Below, in pieces: positions 20,426 through 29,973 of a stretch of 64,000 bases of DNA. Every line of letters begins with the position of its first letter. Position 1 is the stretch's first letter. Origin of the DNA: CBDFMG01 sp965221205 [NCBI: bacterium] (GTDB lineage Bacteria > SM23-31); assembly GCA_965221205.1 (NCBI GenBank), contig OZ244870.1:1674001-1738000 (forward strand), given 5' to 3'. The notes below the pieces were generated by a model that saw nothing but the letters and a program-made list of their open reading frames with translations, did not search any database and was not told where the DNA came from. Position numbers and translations under genes: made by a program.

Positions 20426-21799
20426 ATGCAATTCCCCGTAGAACCATTTAAAATAAAAGTTATTGAGCCGATCGGTATAACCACATCCGAAGAACGGGAG
20501 CAGATAATAAAAGATGCTCACTTTAATGTATTCAACATAAGCGCGGACAAGATATTTATCGATTTGCTGACAGACAGTGGCACATCGGCGATGAGTGATT
20601 CCCAGTGGGCAGGAATGATGAAAGGTGATGAATCGTATGCCGGTAGCCGGAATTATTTCCATTTTCAGGATACGATAAAATCTATTTTCGGTTATAGAAA
20701 TGTTATTCCAACACATCAGGGTAGAGGAGCGGAAAACTTGCTGTTTACCAGTACGCTCAATGCCGATTCGGTTGTCCCGAACAATTCACATTTCGATACA
20801 ACCCGTGCTAACATAGAGCATAACAAAGGTCTGGCCCTTGATCTTGTTATCGATGAGGGGCTCGACCCAGATTCGGATTATCCGTTTAAAGGAAATGTTG
20901 ATCTGGAGAAATTGGAAAATATCATAATTAAATTTGGTGTTGAAAGAATACCGTTTGTCATGATTACCATCACCAACAATTCCGGAGGCGGTCAGCCGGT
21001 TTCAATGGAGAACATCAAAGCGGTTCGGTCCCTGTGTGATAAATATTCTCTTTCTCTGATATTCGATGCATGCCGTTTTGCTGAGAATTGCTTTTTTATA
21101 AAAGAAAGAGAAGAAGGGTATGCTCATAAATCGATTAAAGAAATAGCTCAGGAATTGTTCTCGTACGGAGACGGTTGCACGATGAGCGCCAAAAAAGACG
21201 GACTTGCTAACATCGGCGGTTTTCTCTGTCTAAATGACAATGTTCTTGCAGAAAAAATAACAAATCTGCTCATTCTTATCGAGGGATTTCCTACGTATGG
21301 GGGACTTGCCGGACGAGACCTTGAAGCGGTATCCTGCGGTCTTCGGGAAATAATGGATGTAGATTATCTGAGTTTCAGAATCGGACAGACACGCTATCTC
21401 GGCGAGAAAATAGTGGATGCGGGAGTGCCGATACTGAAACCGGTTGGTGGACATGCTGTATATCTCAACACCTTGAAATTTTTACCGCATATTCCTCAGT
21501 CTCAATTTCCCGGTCAGGCGCTTGTGACAATGTTATATCGGAAGGGCGGTATCCGGTGTTCAGAAATTGGAACACTAGTGTTTGGAAAAAAGGATCCTGA
21601 GACAAGAGAAGATATTTTTCCCGTGCTCGATCTCGTTAGAATGGCGATTCCAAGAAGAGTTTACACCAGTCAGCATATCGATTACGTTGCCAATACGATT
21701 ATTCAGATATATAATGAGCGAGATGCCATCCGCGGTCTGAAGTTGATCCACGAAGCACCAGCTCTCCGCCACTTTACGGCAAAACTTGCTGAGCTGTAA
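20426..21799 (+). CDS. tnaA: Tryptophanase
   Basis: A 457-residue beta-eliminating lyase that splits tryptophan to indole, pyruvate and ammonia. I chose ATG 20426 (MQFPVEPFKIKVIEP), which matches the family start; the longer frame from 20339 is not conserved. FIDLLTDSGTSAM, SYAGSRNYFHF, PTHQGRGAENLLF and FDACRFAENCFFI are all family motifs, and the PLP lysine is Lys257 in MSAKKD. The close relative tyrosine phenol-lyase has Thr in place of the Asp in the FDTT motif and Arg in the SMERG motif. Here the protein has Asp124 (HFDTTR) and CSEIG, as in tryptophanase, so I prefer that activity. Indole would also be a possible signal. Confidence 0.88.
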   Translation: MQFPVEPFKIKVIEPIGITTSEEREQIIKDAHFNVFNISADKIFIDLLTDSGTSAMSDSQWAGMMKGDESYAGSRNYFHFQDTIKSIFGYRNVIPTHQGRGAENLLFTSTLNADSVVPNNSHFDTTRANIEHNKGLALDLVIDEGLDPDSDYPFKGNVDLEKLENIIIKFGVERIPFVMITITNNSGGGQPVSMENIKAVRSLCDKYSLSLIFDACRFAENCFFIKEREEGYAHKSIKEIAQELFSYGDGCTMSAKKDGLANIGGFLCLNDNVLAEKITNLLILIEGFPTYGGLAGRDLEAVSCGLREIMDVDYLSFRIGQTRYLGEKIVDAGVPILKPVGGHAVYLNTLKFLPHIPQSQFPGQALVTMLYRKGGIRCSEIGTLVFGKKDPETREDIFPVLDLVRMAIPRRVYTSQHIDYVANTIIQIYNERDAIRGLKLIHEAPALRHFTAKLAEL

Positions 21800-21862
21800 C
21801 AATTTGCATTCTGAGATCTGCTTGAAATAGTATAACTCATTGTTTTCTCAATTGCAGCATAT

Positions 21863-21903
21863 AAAAATCCCCGGGATTTTCTTCGTTTTACCCAGGGCTT
21901 TTA
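21863..21903 (+). terminator. Probable rho-independent terminator after tnaA
   Basis: An imperfect hairpin pairs AAAATCCCCGGG with the later CCCAGGGCTTTT and is followed by TTATTG. It lies about 65 bases after the tnaA stop, in the right place to end that transcript. Two mismatches in the stem lower confidence. Confidence 0.5.
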
Positions 21904-21946
21904 TTGACCAACACGTGTTATAAAGCAATATAAACTATAGTAGATT

Positions 21947-22884
21947 TTAATTTACTCCGCTAGAAACGTCTTGAACACACCTGAATCCGACATTATTGAA
22001 TGTATGAGTAGCTGGGCTTTTTCCACGAAATCCCGGACGATATGCACTACAGTAGTTTGGAGAACAAACATAGAACCCTCCCCGGGCAACACGGTACGCA
22101 TCAGTTCTTTAAAGATCGGGCTTTACAGCGGATTTTTGCGGTTTGACATGTAAGGCAGAATAAAGATTGGCAGTCCATTTTCATACATTGCCTATCATAT
22201 CATAAATGCCAAGATGATTAGGTTCGAAAGTACTTGCCGGATCGGTATAGAAAAATCCATCCTTCATATCGTTATGCTGCGACCATTGTCCCTGCCAGAC
22301 ATTTGCATTACCAGCTAATGCATTGGCAACATGATTGACATGAGAACCATCATGTATTCCTGTAGACGGGTGTAGAGCCCCAGCCACATATTGAACATCG
22401 CTTTTGTGGGCATTCATTTTTTGTACATCATTCTTATCTTCACCTGTTATTATCAACCGGGAACCATCAGGTATTGCTCACTCGACTTCGGATGGAAGCC
22501 GTTTATCTGCCTATTGTGCATAAGTAAATGCGTCATACTAGGAAACAAGAACAACAGGATGGTCCATTGCATTTTTGATTGATGAATGTGAACCGAGAGG
22601 ATGTCTCCAGTCGGCATCGTTCTCGTATATCCAGTCTCGTTCACCTCCGCGATATATCCAGCTACCTCTATCTTTTTCGGCTTGCGTGACATAACCGGTC
22701 TCGTCCACAAATTTTGCAAAAATTGTTTATTTGTTACCTCATTTTTGCTTGCAATTCCATCTCCCCATTTTACTACACCTCCTTGGGGATCGACCGAATC
22801 GAGTTTTTCCATAACAAAAGCAGTAACCGTTATTGCTACGACAACAAATAAAAACATTGCTGCATTTTTCAAAATTGGATGCAT
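21947..22884 (-). pseudogene. Formylglycine-generating-enzyme (FGE/SUMF1) domain protein, heavily decayed
   Basis: Reading across frames from ATG 22884 gives a hydrophobic anchor (MHPILKNAAMFLFVVVAITV), then family landmarks: EVTNKQF, KFVDETGYVTQAEKDRGSW, DADWRHPLGSHSSI, DHPVVLVS with an in-frame stop before YDA, ADKRLPSEVE, NVWQGQWSQHND, HLGIYDMIGNV and finally RVARGGFYVCSPNYCSAYRP and NVGFRCV. The CSPNYC segment carries the two copper/redox Cys positions typical of true sulfatase-modifying enzymes. At least five stops or frameshifts are present. Intact relatives convert sulfatase Cys to formylglycine or have other C-type-lectin-like roles. No sulfatase gene is in the window. Confidence 0.85.
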
Positions 22885-23354
22885 AGCATTTTCATCCTCT
22901 TTCGTATTCAATACTGATCCATCATTGCCTTTATATAAAAGTGCAAGAGACACACCAAATATAACGTGATGTACTAAACGTGTAAATGTAGCGTATGCGC
23001 TTCCACCACCGCCAGACATTGGAGAAACAATAATCGGCATAAATGCAAGTGCTAACGCAGTAATTGCCAATCCGAAAATCGCTCCCTGAGTAATTTTACT
23101 CCAGTTACTTACCGGTGTCAAAAGAGTTGCGAATACAACATCGTAAAAGACTCCGACTGCAAAATGCATTATAGCACCAACAAAATATACTGAGCAGCTT
23201 GACCGCTGCCCGCACCAAGGATCATCATACCGAGACCACTGATTATATTTGTTCCCGATATCCACATCGTTATCGTAATGATGATCGTTGCTACGACACC
23301 AGCTATAATTGCCCGTTGCCAATTAACAGTTCTCATACCTGAAGAATCTGACAT
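22885..23354 (-). pseudogene. Multi-pass membrane protein (DUF6789-like), frameshifted
   Basis: Starting at ATG 23354 (MSDSSGMRTVNWQRAI), the protein has an N-terminal helix AIIAGVVATIIITITMW, then frame is lost near 23185 and resumes as GAIMHFAVGVFYDVVFATLL, followed by further helices GAIFGLAITALALAFMPIIV and LVHHVIFGVSLALLY. The MHFAVGVFYDVVFA and HHVIFGVSLAL pattern resembles small four-helix membrane proteins of unknown function. In the present sequence its frame runs straight into the FGE-domain relic without a stop, so it is not clear whether these were two coupled genes or one membrane-anchored protein. Confidence 0.6.
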
Positions 23355-23842
23355 AGTGTCTCCGTCATTGTTAGTTAATGAATTTGTATGACCGAATTAT
23401 TATTTACTAATAAACATACAAGAATTTGGTTTAGCAATTATGCGTATTAGCTAATAAACGTCTTTCGACTCTGGAATCAACAGAAGATGATCTATCAGGT
23501 CAGGTGCGAATAATGAAGGAAATGGCAATGTTGCTTCATTTAGCTCGTTTGTTTAGAACATGTTTTGCAATATGCAAAGTTACAACATAGGAGTATTAGT
23601 GTCAGTTCCAAATATTTACAATTTCACAATTCACAACATAAGTAAATGTACTTTGGGTGAATTTATGGATAATGATTTTTAGACGTTTATGATTAAATAT
23701 TATATTTGATTATAAGCAATGATTGATGCTATTTGGCATGGTAAAAACTTCATTTTCAGATTTTTCTTTTTTTAATCTCCTGATTTTTGTATACTAGTAA
23801 TGTTGTATCAAATAATTCCGATTCCTTCCCAAATCATAAAAT
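23355..23842. other. Intergenic region between divergent loci
   Basis: About 490 AT-rich bases separate the FGE/membrane relic from the first PD40 gene. I see no gene, repeat or clear hairpin here. Promoters for both sides would be expected in it. Confidence 0.4.
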
Positions 23843-24478
23843 ATGAAGCAAATACAGGTTGTGGTTTGTGCTATATTGATAATTCTGACATGCGGATCAT
23901 GCGGCAGTAGAATACCCCCATAATGACCACGATTCGTATTCAAAAATTGCCTTCAAATCCGACCAGAGCGGCAGCTTGGAGTATATGTCGTGAATGCTGA
24001 TGGGGTTCCGTCCGTTCAAACACAATTGACTTCATTAGGTGTGAACACTGGATTTCCGGTATGGTCTCCGGATGGTACGCTTATTCTGTTTGAATCGATG
24101 AGAGACGGGAACGGTGAAATTACTGTCATGAATCTTGGCGGTTCTCATGTACAACAGTTGACGAACAACATATATAATGATGGCTATCCCAAATGGTCAC
24201 GGGAAGGCCGGACTATTATTTATGATACAGATTTCAATCATGACGGTAATTACGAGCTGTTTTCTGTGAGTGTTGATGAACAGACTCATACTCGATTAAC
24301 CGACAATAATGCTGATGACGGATATGTTTCATGGTCGCCTGATGGTTCCTTGTTAGCGTTTATGTCTGACCGGGGCGGAAATTATGAGCTTTATATAATG
24401 AAAATTGATGGCAGTAATCCTGAACGGCTCACGAATAATCAGGCCAGTGATACGCAGCCGTCGTGGTCGCCATTTTAA
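23843..24478 (+). pseudogene. PD40/TolB-like beta-propeller lipoprotein, copy 1 (broken)
   Basis: ATG 23843 opens a lipoprotein signal (VVVCAILIILTCGSC, Cys as the lipidated residue) that stops after 26 codons. After a frameshift, KIAFKSDQSGSLE appears, another shift occurs near 23985, and an open frame to 24478 carries four propeller repeats with the usual WSPDG signatures: FPVWSPDGTLILFES, KWSREGRTIIYDTD, VSWSPDGSLLAFMSDRG and a terminal QPSWSPF. Each repeat also has an EITVMN or ELYIMKIDG strand. PD40 repeats form the beta-propeller of TolB-like periplasmic proteins that bind other proteins or sugars. It is the first of four tandem paralogues. Confidence 0.8.
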
Positions 24479-24516
24479 ATCATGCTGAATAAATACTGTA
24501 TTTGCGCCTTTGAATC

Positions 24517-24844
24517 ATGAACAAACAACTCTATAAACTAAGTATATTCTTGTTTGCAATCGTGTTTGGGAATAGATGAGAATTATTCTGGTTTTTCAAA
24601 CGAATTCAACATTGTCTTCGAATCTGGCCGCGACGGAAACAGTGAAATCTATGTAATGAACAATGACGGCTCTGATTGGAAACCGATGCTCGTCACCGGG
24701 AAGGCATTCGGATTTCTCGGCTGGTCACCTGATGGTGCAAATATAATATTTGAATTGGTTCTCGATGGAAATTGGGACATCTACAGCATAAACAGGGATG
24801 GTACCGATAAAAAACGAATAACGATGTCTGAAAGTTCAGACTGA
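24517..24844 (+). pseudogene. PD40/TolB-like beta-propeller lipoprotein, copy 2 (truncated)
   Basis: The start MNKQLYKLSIFLFAIVFG is a lipoprotein signal broken by a single frameshift; the other frame supplies SCLGIDENYSGFSNEF with the expected lipobox Cys. One and a half propeller blades remain (FESGRDGNSEIYVMNNDG, GWSPDGANIIFELV, then RDGTDKKRITMSESSD) before a stop at 24844, where a further blade (FPVW) would begin. At about 100 residues, it is a third of the length of copies 3 and 4. The gene was probably shortened by deletion between neighbouring repeats. Confidence 0.78.
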
Positions 24845-24943
24845 TTTCCAGTGTGGATGTCTGCCATTCGATAACCGAACAACGAACTGTAAAAATTATC
24901 TATTATTTTTTAGTTAACTCATACTATGGTAGAGGAAGAATGT

Positions 24944-25855
24944 ATGTTGAGAATCAACAAGGTGTTTCGTAGTGGATTAAGCACTCTTCTATGCTTTGGA
25001 TTTGCACTTATTCCATTCATAATAGGCTGTGGCGGTATGCCAGATACCGAGACACAGCAACCGGTATCTAAAATAATATTTACTGTTCAAGGAGAAGCAG
25101 GTACAGATATTTATATCATGGATCCCGACGGTTCAAATCAGATGCCATTATTTCAAGCTTCTTATACTATACGTCAACCGGTATGGTCGCCGGATGGAAC
25201 AAAAATTCTCTATTCCGGAAGAGAAGATGAGGGGTGGGAAGCTTTCATAATAAATCCTGATGGTTCGAATAATAAAAAAATCCCTAACTCCATGGGTGTC
25301 AATGATGGGGCTTGGACGAATGATAATCAAACGATTTGCTATACTGGACAAACAGAAAAAGGCAGGGGATTGATTACATTAAGAATTGACGGTACCGGTC
25401 GGACACTTCTTCCAACAGGTTCGGATAACGATGCTTATTCGACATGGTCTTCATCTGTATCTAAAATCGCTTTTGAATCGGGAAGAGACGGGAATCCTGA
25501 AATATATGCAATGAATGGCGATGGCTCAGGTTCAATCCGGCTTACCGATAATTCAAATCTTGACGAATGGCCGTCAGTATCTCCCGACGGAATGAAAATT
25601 GCCTATGCATCAGGTATCGAAGGAGATAAAGATATCTGGATTGTGAACATGGACGGTACAAACCGGGTACAGATTACGAACGATGTTACAATCGGTGATG
25701 CGTTTTCATCGTGGTCACCCGACGGAACACAGATTGTATTTACCACCGCAAGTGAAGGGGTGGATCCTGAATTATTTATGGTCAAGATTGACGGTACTGG
25801 TCTTACCAAAATCGCAGATGGTGCATTCCCTTCGTGGTCACCATATTTAAAATAA
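24944..25855 (+). CDS. PD40/TolB-like beta-propeller lipoprotein, copy 3 (intact)
   Basis: About 303 residues from ATG 24944, which has GAGGAAGA upstream; a start six codons earlier is possible. The signal peptide ends in a lipobox FIIGC, so the protein is likely attached to a membrane in the periplasm. Six to seven PD40 blades follow, marked by YIMDPDGSNQ, WSPDGTKILYSGRED, FINPDG-like strands, SRDGN-type turns (FESGRDGNPEIYAMNGDG), SVSPDGMKIAYASG, SWSPDGTQIVFTTAS and a terminal FPSWSPYLK. The domain resembles the TolB propeller without its N-terminal domain. No Pal/Tol genes are nearby, so a role in the Tol system is unlikely; a binding or scaffold role is more probable. Confidence 0.85.
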   Translation: MLRINKVFRSGLSTLLCFGFALIPFIIGCGGMPDTETQQPVSKIIFTVQGEAGTDIYIMDPDGSNQMPLFQASYTIRQPVWSPDGTKILYSGREDEGWEAFIINPDGSNNKKIPNSMGVNDGAWTNDNQTICYTGQTEKGRGLITLRIDGTGRTLLPTGSDNDAYSTWSSSVSKIAFESGRDGNPEIYAMNGDGSGSIRLTDNSNLDEWPSVSPDGMKIAYASGIEGDKDIWIVNMDGTNRVQITNDVTIGDAFSSWSPDGTQIVFTTASEGVDPELFMVKIDGTGLTKIADGAFPSWSPYLK

Positions 25856-25891
25856 ACAAATCGAAAATTTATAAATTGGGGTAATAAAATA

Positions 25892-26797
25892 ATGGTTCGA
25901 TGGATATGTATCGTTTCAGCAGCCATGTATGGAATAACATGTCCTCACAACACGCCTGATATGGCACACGTACAATCAAAGATTATTTATGTTGCCGATG
26001 CTGATGAGATTGGGAACGGCACAATTTATAGTATGGATTTAGACGGGTCTAATAAAAAACCTCTGACCGACAGTGCTGCCCGTGAAGGTGCACCCCGGTG
26101 GTCACCGGACGGTACAAAAATTGCGTTTGTTTCGTATCGAGACGGAAACAGAGAAATTTATGTAATGGATGCAGATGGTTTGCATCAAACACGTTTGACC
26201 CATAATGAGTACTTAGACGGTTTTCCGGCATGGTCTCCCAATGGTGAAAGATTAGCGTTCGATTCCAATCGAGAAGATGGGACAGGACAGATTTATGCCA
26301 TGAATAGCGATGGTTCCGATCAGACCAGATTAACCTATAATTTATCTGGGGATGATGGCTATCCATCATGGTCAACCGACGGTAATAACATTATATTCGA
26401 TTCGAATTCCGGACCTGGGGGTGAGGGAAATATGGAGCTATACATGATCAGTTCCCAAGATGGTTCCGGTTTAAAAAACATAACCATGCTCACGTCAGAT
26501 GAGATTTATGGATTATATTCACCTGACGGAACTAAGATACTATATTCTTCAAACCGGGAGGGGAACTTCGATATATATACGATGAATGTGGATGGCTCAA
26601 ATAGTACTAATTTGACAAATAGTATCAAAAGCGACAATAGGCATCCTAAATGGGCTTATGATGGATCGAAAATTGTTTTTGATTCCGCTAGGGATGGTCC
26701 CACAGAAATTTACATCATGAATGCTGACGGTTCCAATCAGATGAGACTCACCAACAATAACTTTATTGACACTGAACCGGCTTTTTCACCATTCTGA
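25892..26797 (+). CDS. PD40/TolB-like beta-propeller protein, copy 4 (intact)
   Basis: This 301-residue paralogue of the preceding gene follows it by 36 bp. Its N-terminus MVRWICIVSAAMYGITCPHN ends in a Cys suited to lipidation, so it is likely a lipoprotein too. Six blades are clear: WSPDGTKIAFVSYRDGNREI, WSPNGERLAFDSNREDG, SWSTDGNNIIFDSNSG, YSPDGTKILYSSNREGNFDI, WAYDGSKIVFDSARDG and a closing TEPAFSPF. Conserved DIYTMNVDGSN-type strands recur in each blade. The short gap suggests it is cotranscribed with copy 3. The sequence does not tell what the propeller binds. Confidence 0.85.
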   Translation: MVRWICIVSAAMYGITCPHNTPDMAHVQSKIIYVADADEIGNGTIYSMDLDGSNKKPLTDSAAREGAPRWSPDGTKIAFVSYRDGNREIYVMDADGLHQTRLTHNEYLDGFPAWSPNGERLAFDSNREDGTGQIYAMNSDGSDQTRLTYNLSGDDGYPSWSTDGNNIIFDSNSGPGGEGNMELYMISSQDGSGLKNITMLTSDEIYGLYSPDGTKILYSSNREGNFDIYTMNVDGSNSTNLTNSIKSDNRHPKWAYDGSKIVFDSARDGPTEIYIMNADGSNQMRLTNNNFIDTEPAFSPF

Positions 26798-26867
26798 TCA
26801 TTGTCCGGCATTGTTTTTTGTCAACTTCTGTCGGAGAAAATGTTTAAAAATTAATCCACAGTTTATA

Positions 26868-27899
26868 TTATGCAACAGACATGGCTGTTGCTTTTGCAAA
26901 TCTATTTTCATATTGTTTTTTTGCACGTGCTATAATATCAAGAACCTCGTCATTGAGTACAATCTCGCCTATAAAAGCATTTTCTATCGCCTGTTTCGTT
27001 GATCTGACACCGACTAGTGCATGCGTGCAACAATGCTGATTAATTGTCCATGCGATACAGAGCTGAGCCATAGTTATACCGATATCATCTGCAATCGGTT
27101 GCAGACGCTCAATCATTTTCAGCACCATTTCCCGGTGTGTCGGTGTGTAATGAGGATGTGTAGTACGGAGGTCGCCCTTTTTAAATGTATAGTCCGGCCC
27201 GATTTTTCCGGAAAGGATTCCCTTTCCAAGCGGTGAATATGCAAGAAATGCTATAGTATGCTTGCCGCAGAAGGGGAGGTTTTCCTTTTCAGCATCGGAT
27301 TCTATCATGCTGTAACACTCCTGATCGGTATCGATAACCCCGTATTTTAAATATTCTTCCATATCGCCCGCAGTCGCATTACTTACACCGATTGCCCGGA
27401 TTTTTCCCTCTTCTTTGAGTTTAAGCAGTTCACCCATTGTCTCTGTGATCGGTGTCGTTGGATCCGGCCAGTGGGTTTGATAAAGGTCAACGTAGTCTAC
27501 CTGAAGCCTTTTTAAACTCTCTTGAATTTCCTGCCGAATTGATTTTGCCGCATTATACCGGTACACTGCTATTTCGGTTGCATCTTCCCTTATCTGATTT
27601 TTATCAGAATTAAAATGGTGTTTTCCTTTTTTCTTATCCCATACAAGGCCGCATTTGGTCGCAAGCACTACTTTGTCACGTCTATCTTTTATTGCTTTTC
27701 CAACAATTTCTTCTGAATAGCCAAAAGCATACACCGGGGCTGTGTCGATGAAATTGATACCTTCATCGAGTGCGGTATGGATAGCATTTATCGATTGTTC
27801 TTCATCGGTGCCGCCCCACTGCCATCCCCCCATGGCCCATGCTCCTAATCCGATTACGGATGCTTCAATTCCAGATGATCCCAATGGTCTGTAAAACAT
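26868..27899 (-). CDS. Aldo/keto reductase
   Basis: This 343-residue NADPH-dependent oxidoreductase of the AKR superfamily reduces carbonyl compounds. The catalytic tetrad is complete: Asp52 and Tyr57 in DTAPVYAFGYSEE, Lys82 in ATKCG and His143 in YQTHWPD. The start MFYRPLGSSGIEASVIGLGAW is typical of the family, and the cofactor segment near the C-terminus reads LVGVRSTKQAIENA. By pattern it belongs with the AKR11/AKR12-like bacterial general stress or sugar-aldehyde reductases; substrate unknown. It stands alone, converging on the PD40 genes, and has no obvious operon partners. Confidence 0.92.
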   Translation of the reverse strand: MFYRPLGSSGIEASVIGLGAWAMGGWQWGGTDEEQSINAIHTALDEGINFIDTAPVYAFGYSEEIVGKAIKDRRDKVVLATKCGLVWDKKKGKHHFNSDKNQIREDATEIAVYRYNAAKSIRQEIQESLKRLQVDYVDLYQTHWPDPTTPITETMGELLKLKEEGKIRAIGVSNATAGDMEEYLKYGVIDTDQECYSMIESDAEKENLPFCGKHTIAFLAYSPLGKGILSGKIGPDYTFKKGDLRTTHPHYTPTHREMVLKMIERLQPIADDIGITMAQLCIAWTINQHCCTHALVGVRSTKQAIENAFIGEIVLNDEVLDIIARAKKQYENRFAKATAMSVA

Positions 27900-28317
27900 G
27901 ATCGCCTCAAAAAATTAGTAGAATTTCCATGAACCTGATGCTCGATTATATGGGTAATAAATAATGTTTAGTAGAAAAGTGCTTTGAAATGTTGGATGCG
28001 AAATGTATATGAAGTCTATTGTTTTTAAATTCTTATCACTCAATATACTGCAAGAGGCACCACAGCAAGCAGCAGTAGCACCTCATTGTTGATCGTCAGG
28101 GCCAAACCCCCCCTTATTTAATCTGTAGTAATGGCATTTTTATGTACCTTACAAGATATACATAAAATAGAGTGATTGCAAGTAAATGCATTACACGATT
28201 TATATTTAATAGACCGCCGAATACTCTAATTAAAAGGAATATGAATTAATACTGCTTGTGCTTTATTGCAGAAGTTACTTATTTATAAATAGTAAATCTA
28301 TTTTGGGTATCATACGT
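27900..28317. other. Intergenic gap before ZIP transporter relic
   Basis: About 420 bases without a credible gene. It includes a run of eight C residues near 28105 and an AT-rich end that could hold the ZIP gene promoter. I see no hairpin or repeat that I could assign. Confidence 0.35.
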
Positions 28318-29095
28318 ATGGAATCTTCAATTTTACTGCAAACCACAATTGCCGGAATTCTGGCGAGTATCGCCTGCGGTTTCGGTGCACTACCGCTTTC
28401 TATAAAGAAAATTGATTTCGATAAAAATATTGGTTTGGGTTTTGCGTTTGTAGGAGGGTTGATGATTTCTGCATCAGTCTATAATTTGATAATTCCTGCT
28501 GTGACGTTCGGCCTTAGTCAATCGCGATCAAAGGCTGTATTTCTTATTATCACCGGTATCCTGCTTGGTTCACTCTTTATCTGGCTAATTGAAAAATATT
28601 TAACTGAAGACAAGTTAGAGCGTAGATTCATTAAAAAAATCGGTACCAGAACAGAGATACTTCTCTTTATTGCAATGTCGTTCCACAGTATCCCCGAAGG
28701 TGTTGCGGTCGGTGTCGGCTATGCTTCGGCGCTTGTCTTGACAGTATCAGTAATTTTGGCCATTATATCGCCATTGCCATAGCAATCCATAATGTACCCG
28801 AAGGACTGGCAGTCTCGATACCATTTCGGAGCAATGGTACAAGCGTCCGAAAATGTTTTTTTATAGCGTTTTTGACAAGTCTTCCGCAGCCGATTGCCGC
28901 AATTCCTGCAAGTATGCTGGTGTGGCTCTTTAAACCGCTTCTGATTCCTTTCCTCGGCTTTGCAGCGGGAGCAATGATCTACCTTGTTATCTTTAAATAA
29001 TACCCCATGCACTCATAAAAAGAAATCCCACTGAAGTAGCATGGGCATTTGTTATTGGATTTTGTAGTATGCTGGCAGTTCAGATATTTTTATAG
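28318..29095 (+). pseudogene. ZIP-family metal transporter, frameshifted
   Basis: ATG 28318 starts a ZIP transporter with N-terminal helices and the first metal motif HSIPEGVAVGVGYAS. The frame shifts near 28760 and continues with IAIHNVPEGLAVSIPFR, the second ZIP metal motif, then LTSLPQPIAAIPASMLVWLF and FAAGAMIYLVIFK. After a stop near 29000 the last helix EVAWAFVIGFCSMLAVQIFL appears in another frame and ends at 29095. ZIP proteins import Zn2+ or other divalent metals through the inner membrane using the paired HxxPEG motifs. At least two frame lesions make this copy inactive. Confidence 0.87.
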
Positions 29096-29168
29096 TTCTC
29101 GGAAAACAATGTTATTGCTTCACCGGTTGAATCCTGAATTGAAGAGCATACAAAGAATTTTTAACAGC

Positions 29169-29504
29169 TTATAGGCTTGCACACTGAACGCACCGTTCGG
29201 TTTCAGGCATTGCCTCGATGCGGACGAACGGAATCGGTTGTTTACACTGTATACAAATGCCGAATTGCGGACTGTCGATACGGATAAGTGTCTGATGTAG
29301 TTGGGTAAACTTAATCCTGTTTTTCACTAATGCTTTTTCATTTATATCTTTGCTAATAGTACTCTCTTTGGACGTGAACCAGTCATTCGCATCCTGTTGC
29401 GGATCAGGTTTTGTCAGTTCTTCCAGTTCAACAATGGTTTTCTGAATCGATTCTATCTCTTCGAGAATGAGTTTTTTTATTTCATCTTTTTCTTCTTGTG
29501 TCAT
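29169..29504 (-). CDS. DksA/TraR C4 zinc-finger family protein
   Basis: This 111-residue protein has an N-terminal coiled-coil region rich in Glu and Lys (residues 1-35) and a C-terminal C4 zinc finger, ICIQCKQPIPFVRIEAMPET followed by RCVQC. DksA/TraR proteins insert the coiled coil into the secondary channel of RNA polymerase to alter initiation with ppGpp. The usual acidic tip pair at the coiled-coil end is not evident here, so it may be a short DksA-like or YbiI-like variant with an unproven target. It is a monocistronic gene on the minus strand. Confidence 0.85.
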   Translation of the reverse strand: MTQEEKDEIKKLILEEIESIQKTIVELEELTKPDPQQDANDWFTSKESTISKDINEKALVKNRIKFTQLHQTLIRIDSPQFGICIQCKQPIPFVRIEAMPETERCVQCASL

Positions 29505-29607
29505 AATTTCCTGTACAACATCTGGTAAACAATTATTGATTAACTATAGCTATATAGTATACGTTTTGATTTTTCCTCAGTTTTATTATGTGTCTGGCGT
29601 CAGCACA

Positions 29608-29973
29608 TTAAATCCAAGTACCGAATCGGATACCAAAACCATCAGGGTCGACAAATGAAAAATCTCTGATTCCGTAAGAACGGTCTCCAATAGAACTTTT
29701 GATTGGTACACCCATTCCCTGGATAAGATTCCAGTACTCATCAACACGCTGAACCATTATTCGGAGGTTTGCCGTTGAATAGTTGAGAGGAGGTGGCAAG
29801 TTTTTACCACCAACAAGAAAAAGCTTATGGTCTTCCCATGCCAACTCAACAAATGTATCATCATCTCTGATGAGTTTAAATCCTATTGTCGTATAAAAAT
29901 CCTTTGACAACTTGATATCGCGCACAAAAATTTCCACAACAAGTTGTTCAGTCGAGTCAACATATTTCGACAT
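29608..29973 (-). CDS. VOC-family (glyoxalase/bleomycin-resistance fold) protein
   Basis: A 121-residue vicinal-oxygen-chelate protein with two beta-alpha-beta-beta-beta units. EQLVVEIFVRDIKLSKDFY opens the first and LRIMVQRVDEYWNLIQGMGV the second; RDFSFVDPDGFGIRFG is the typical closing strand with a metal-ligand Glu replaced by Arg in GIRFG. Members include glyoxalase I, dioxygenases and antibiotic-binding proteins. The loss of the usual terminal Glu suggests a binding protein rather than a metal enzyme, but I cannot say what it binds. Confidence 0.8.
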   Translation of the reverse strand: MSKYVDSTEQLVVEIFVRDIKLSKDFYTTIGFKLIRDDDTFVELAWEDHKLFLVGGKNLPPPLNYSTANLRIMVQRVDEYWNLIQGMGVPIKSSIGDRSYGIRDFSFVDPDGFGIRFGTWI

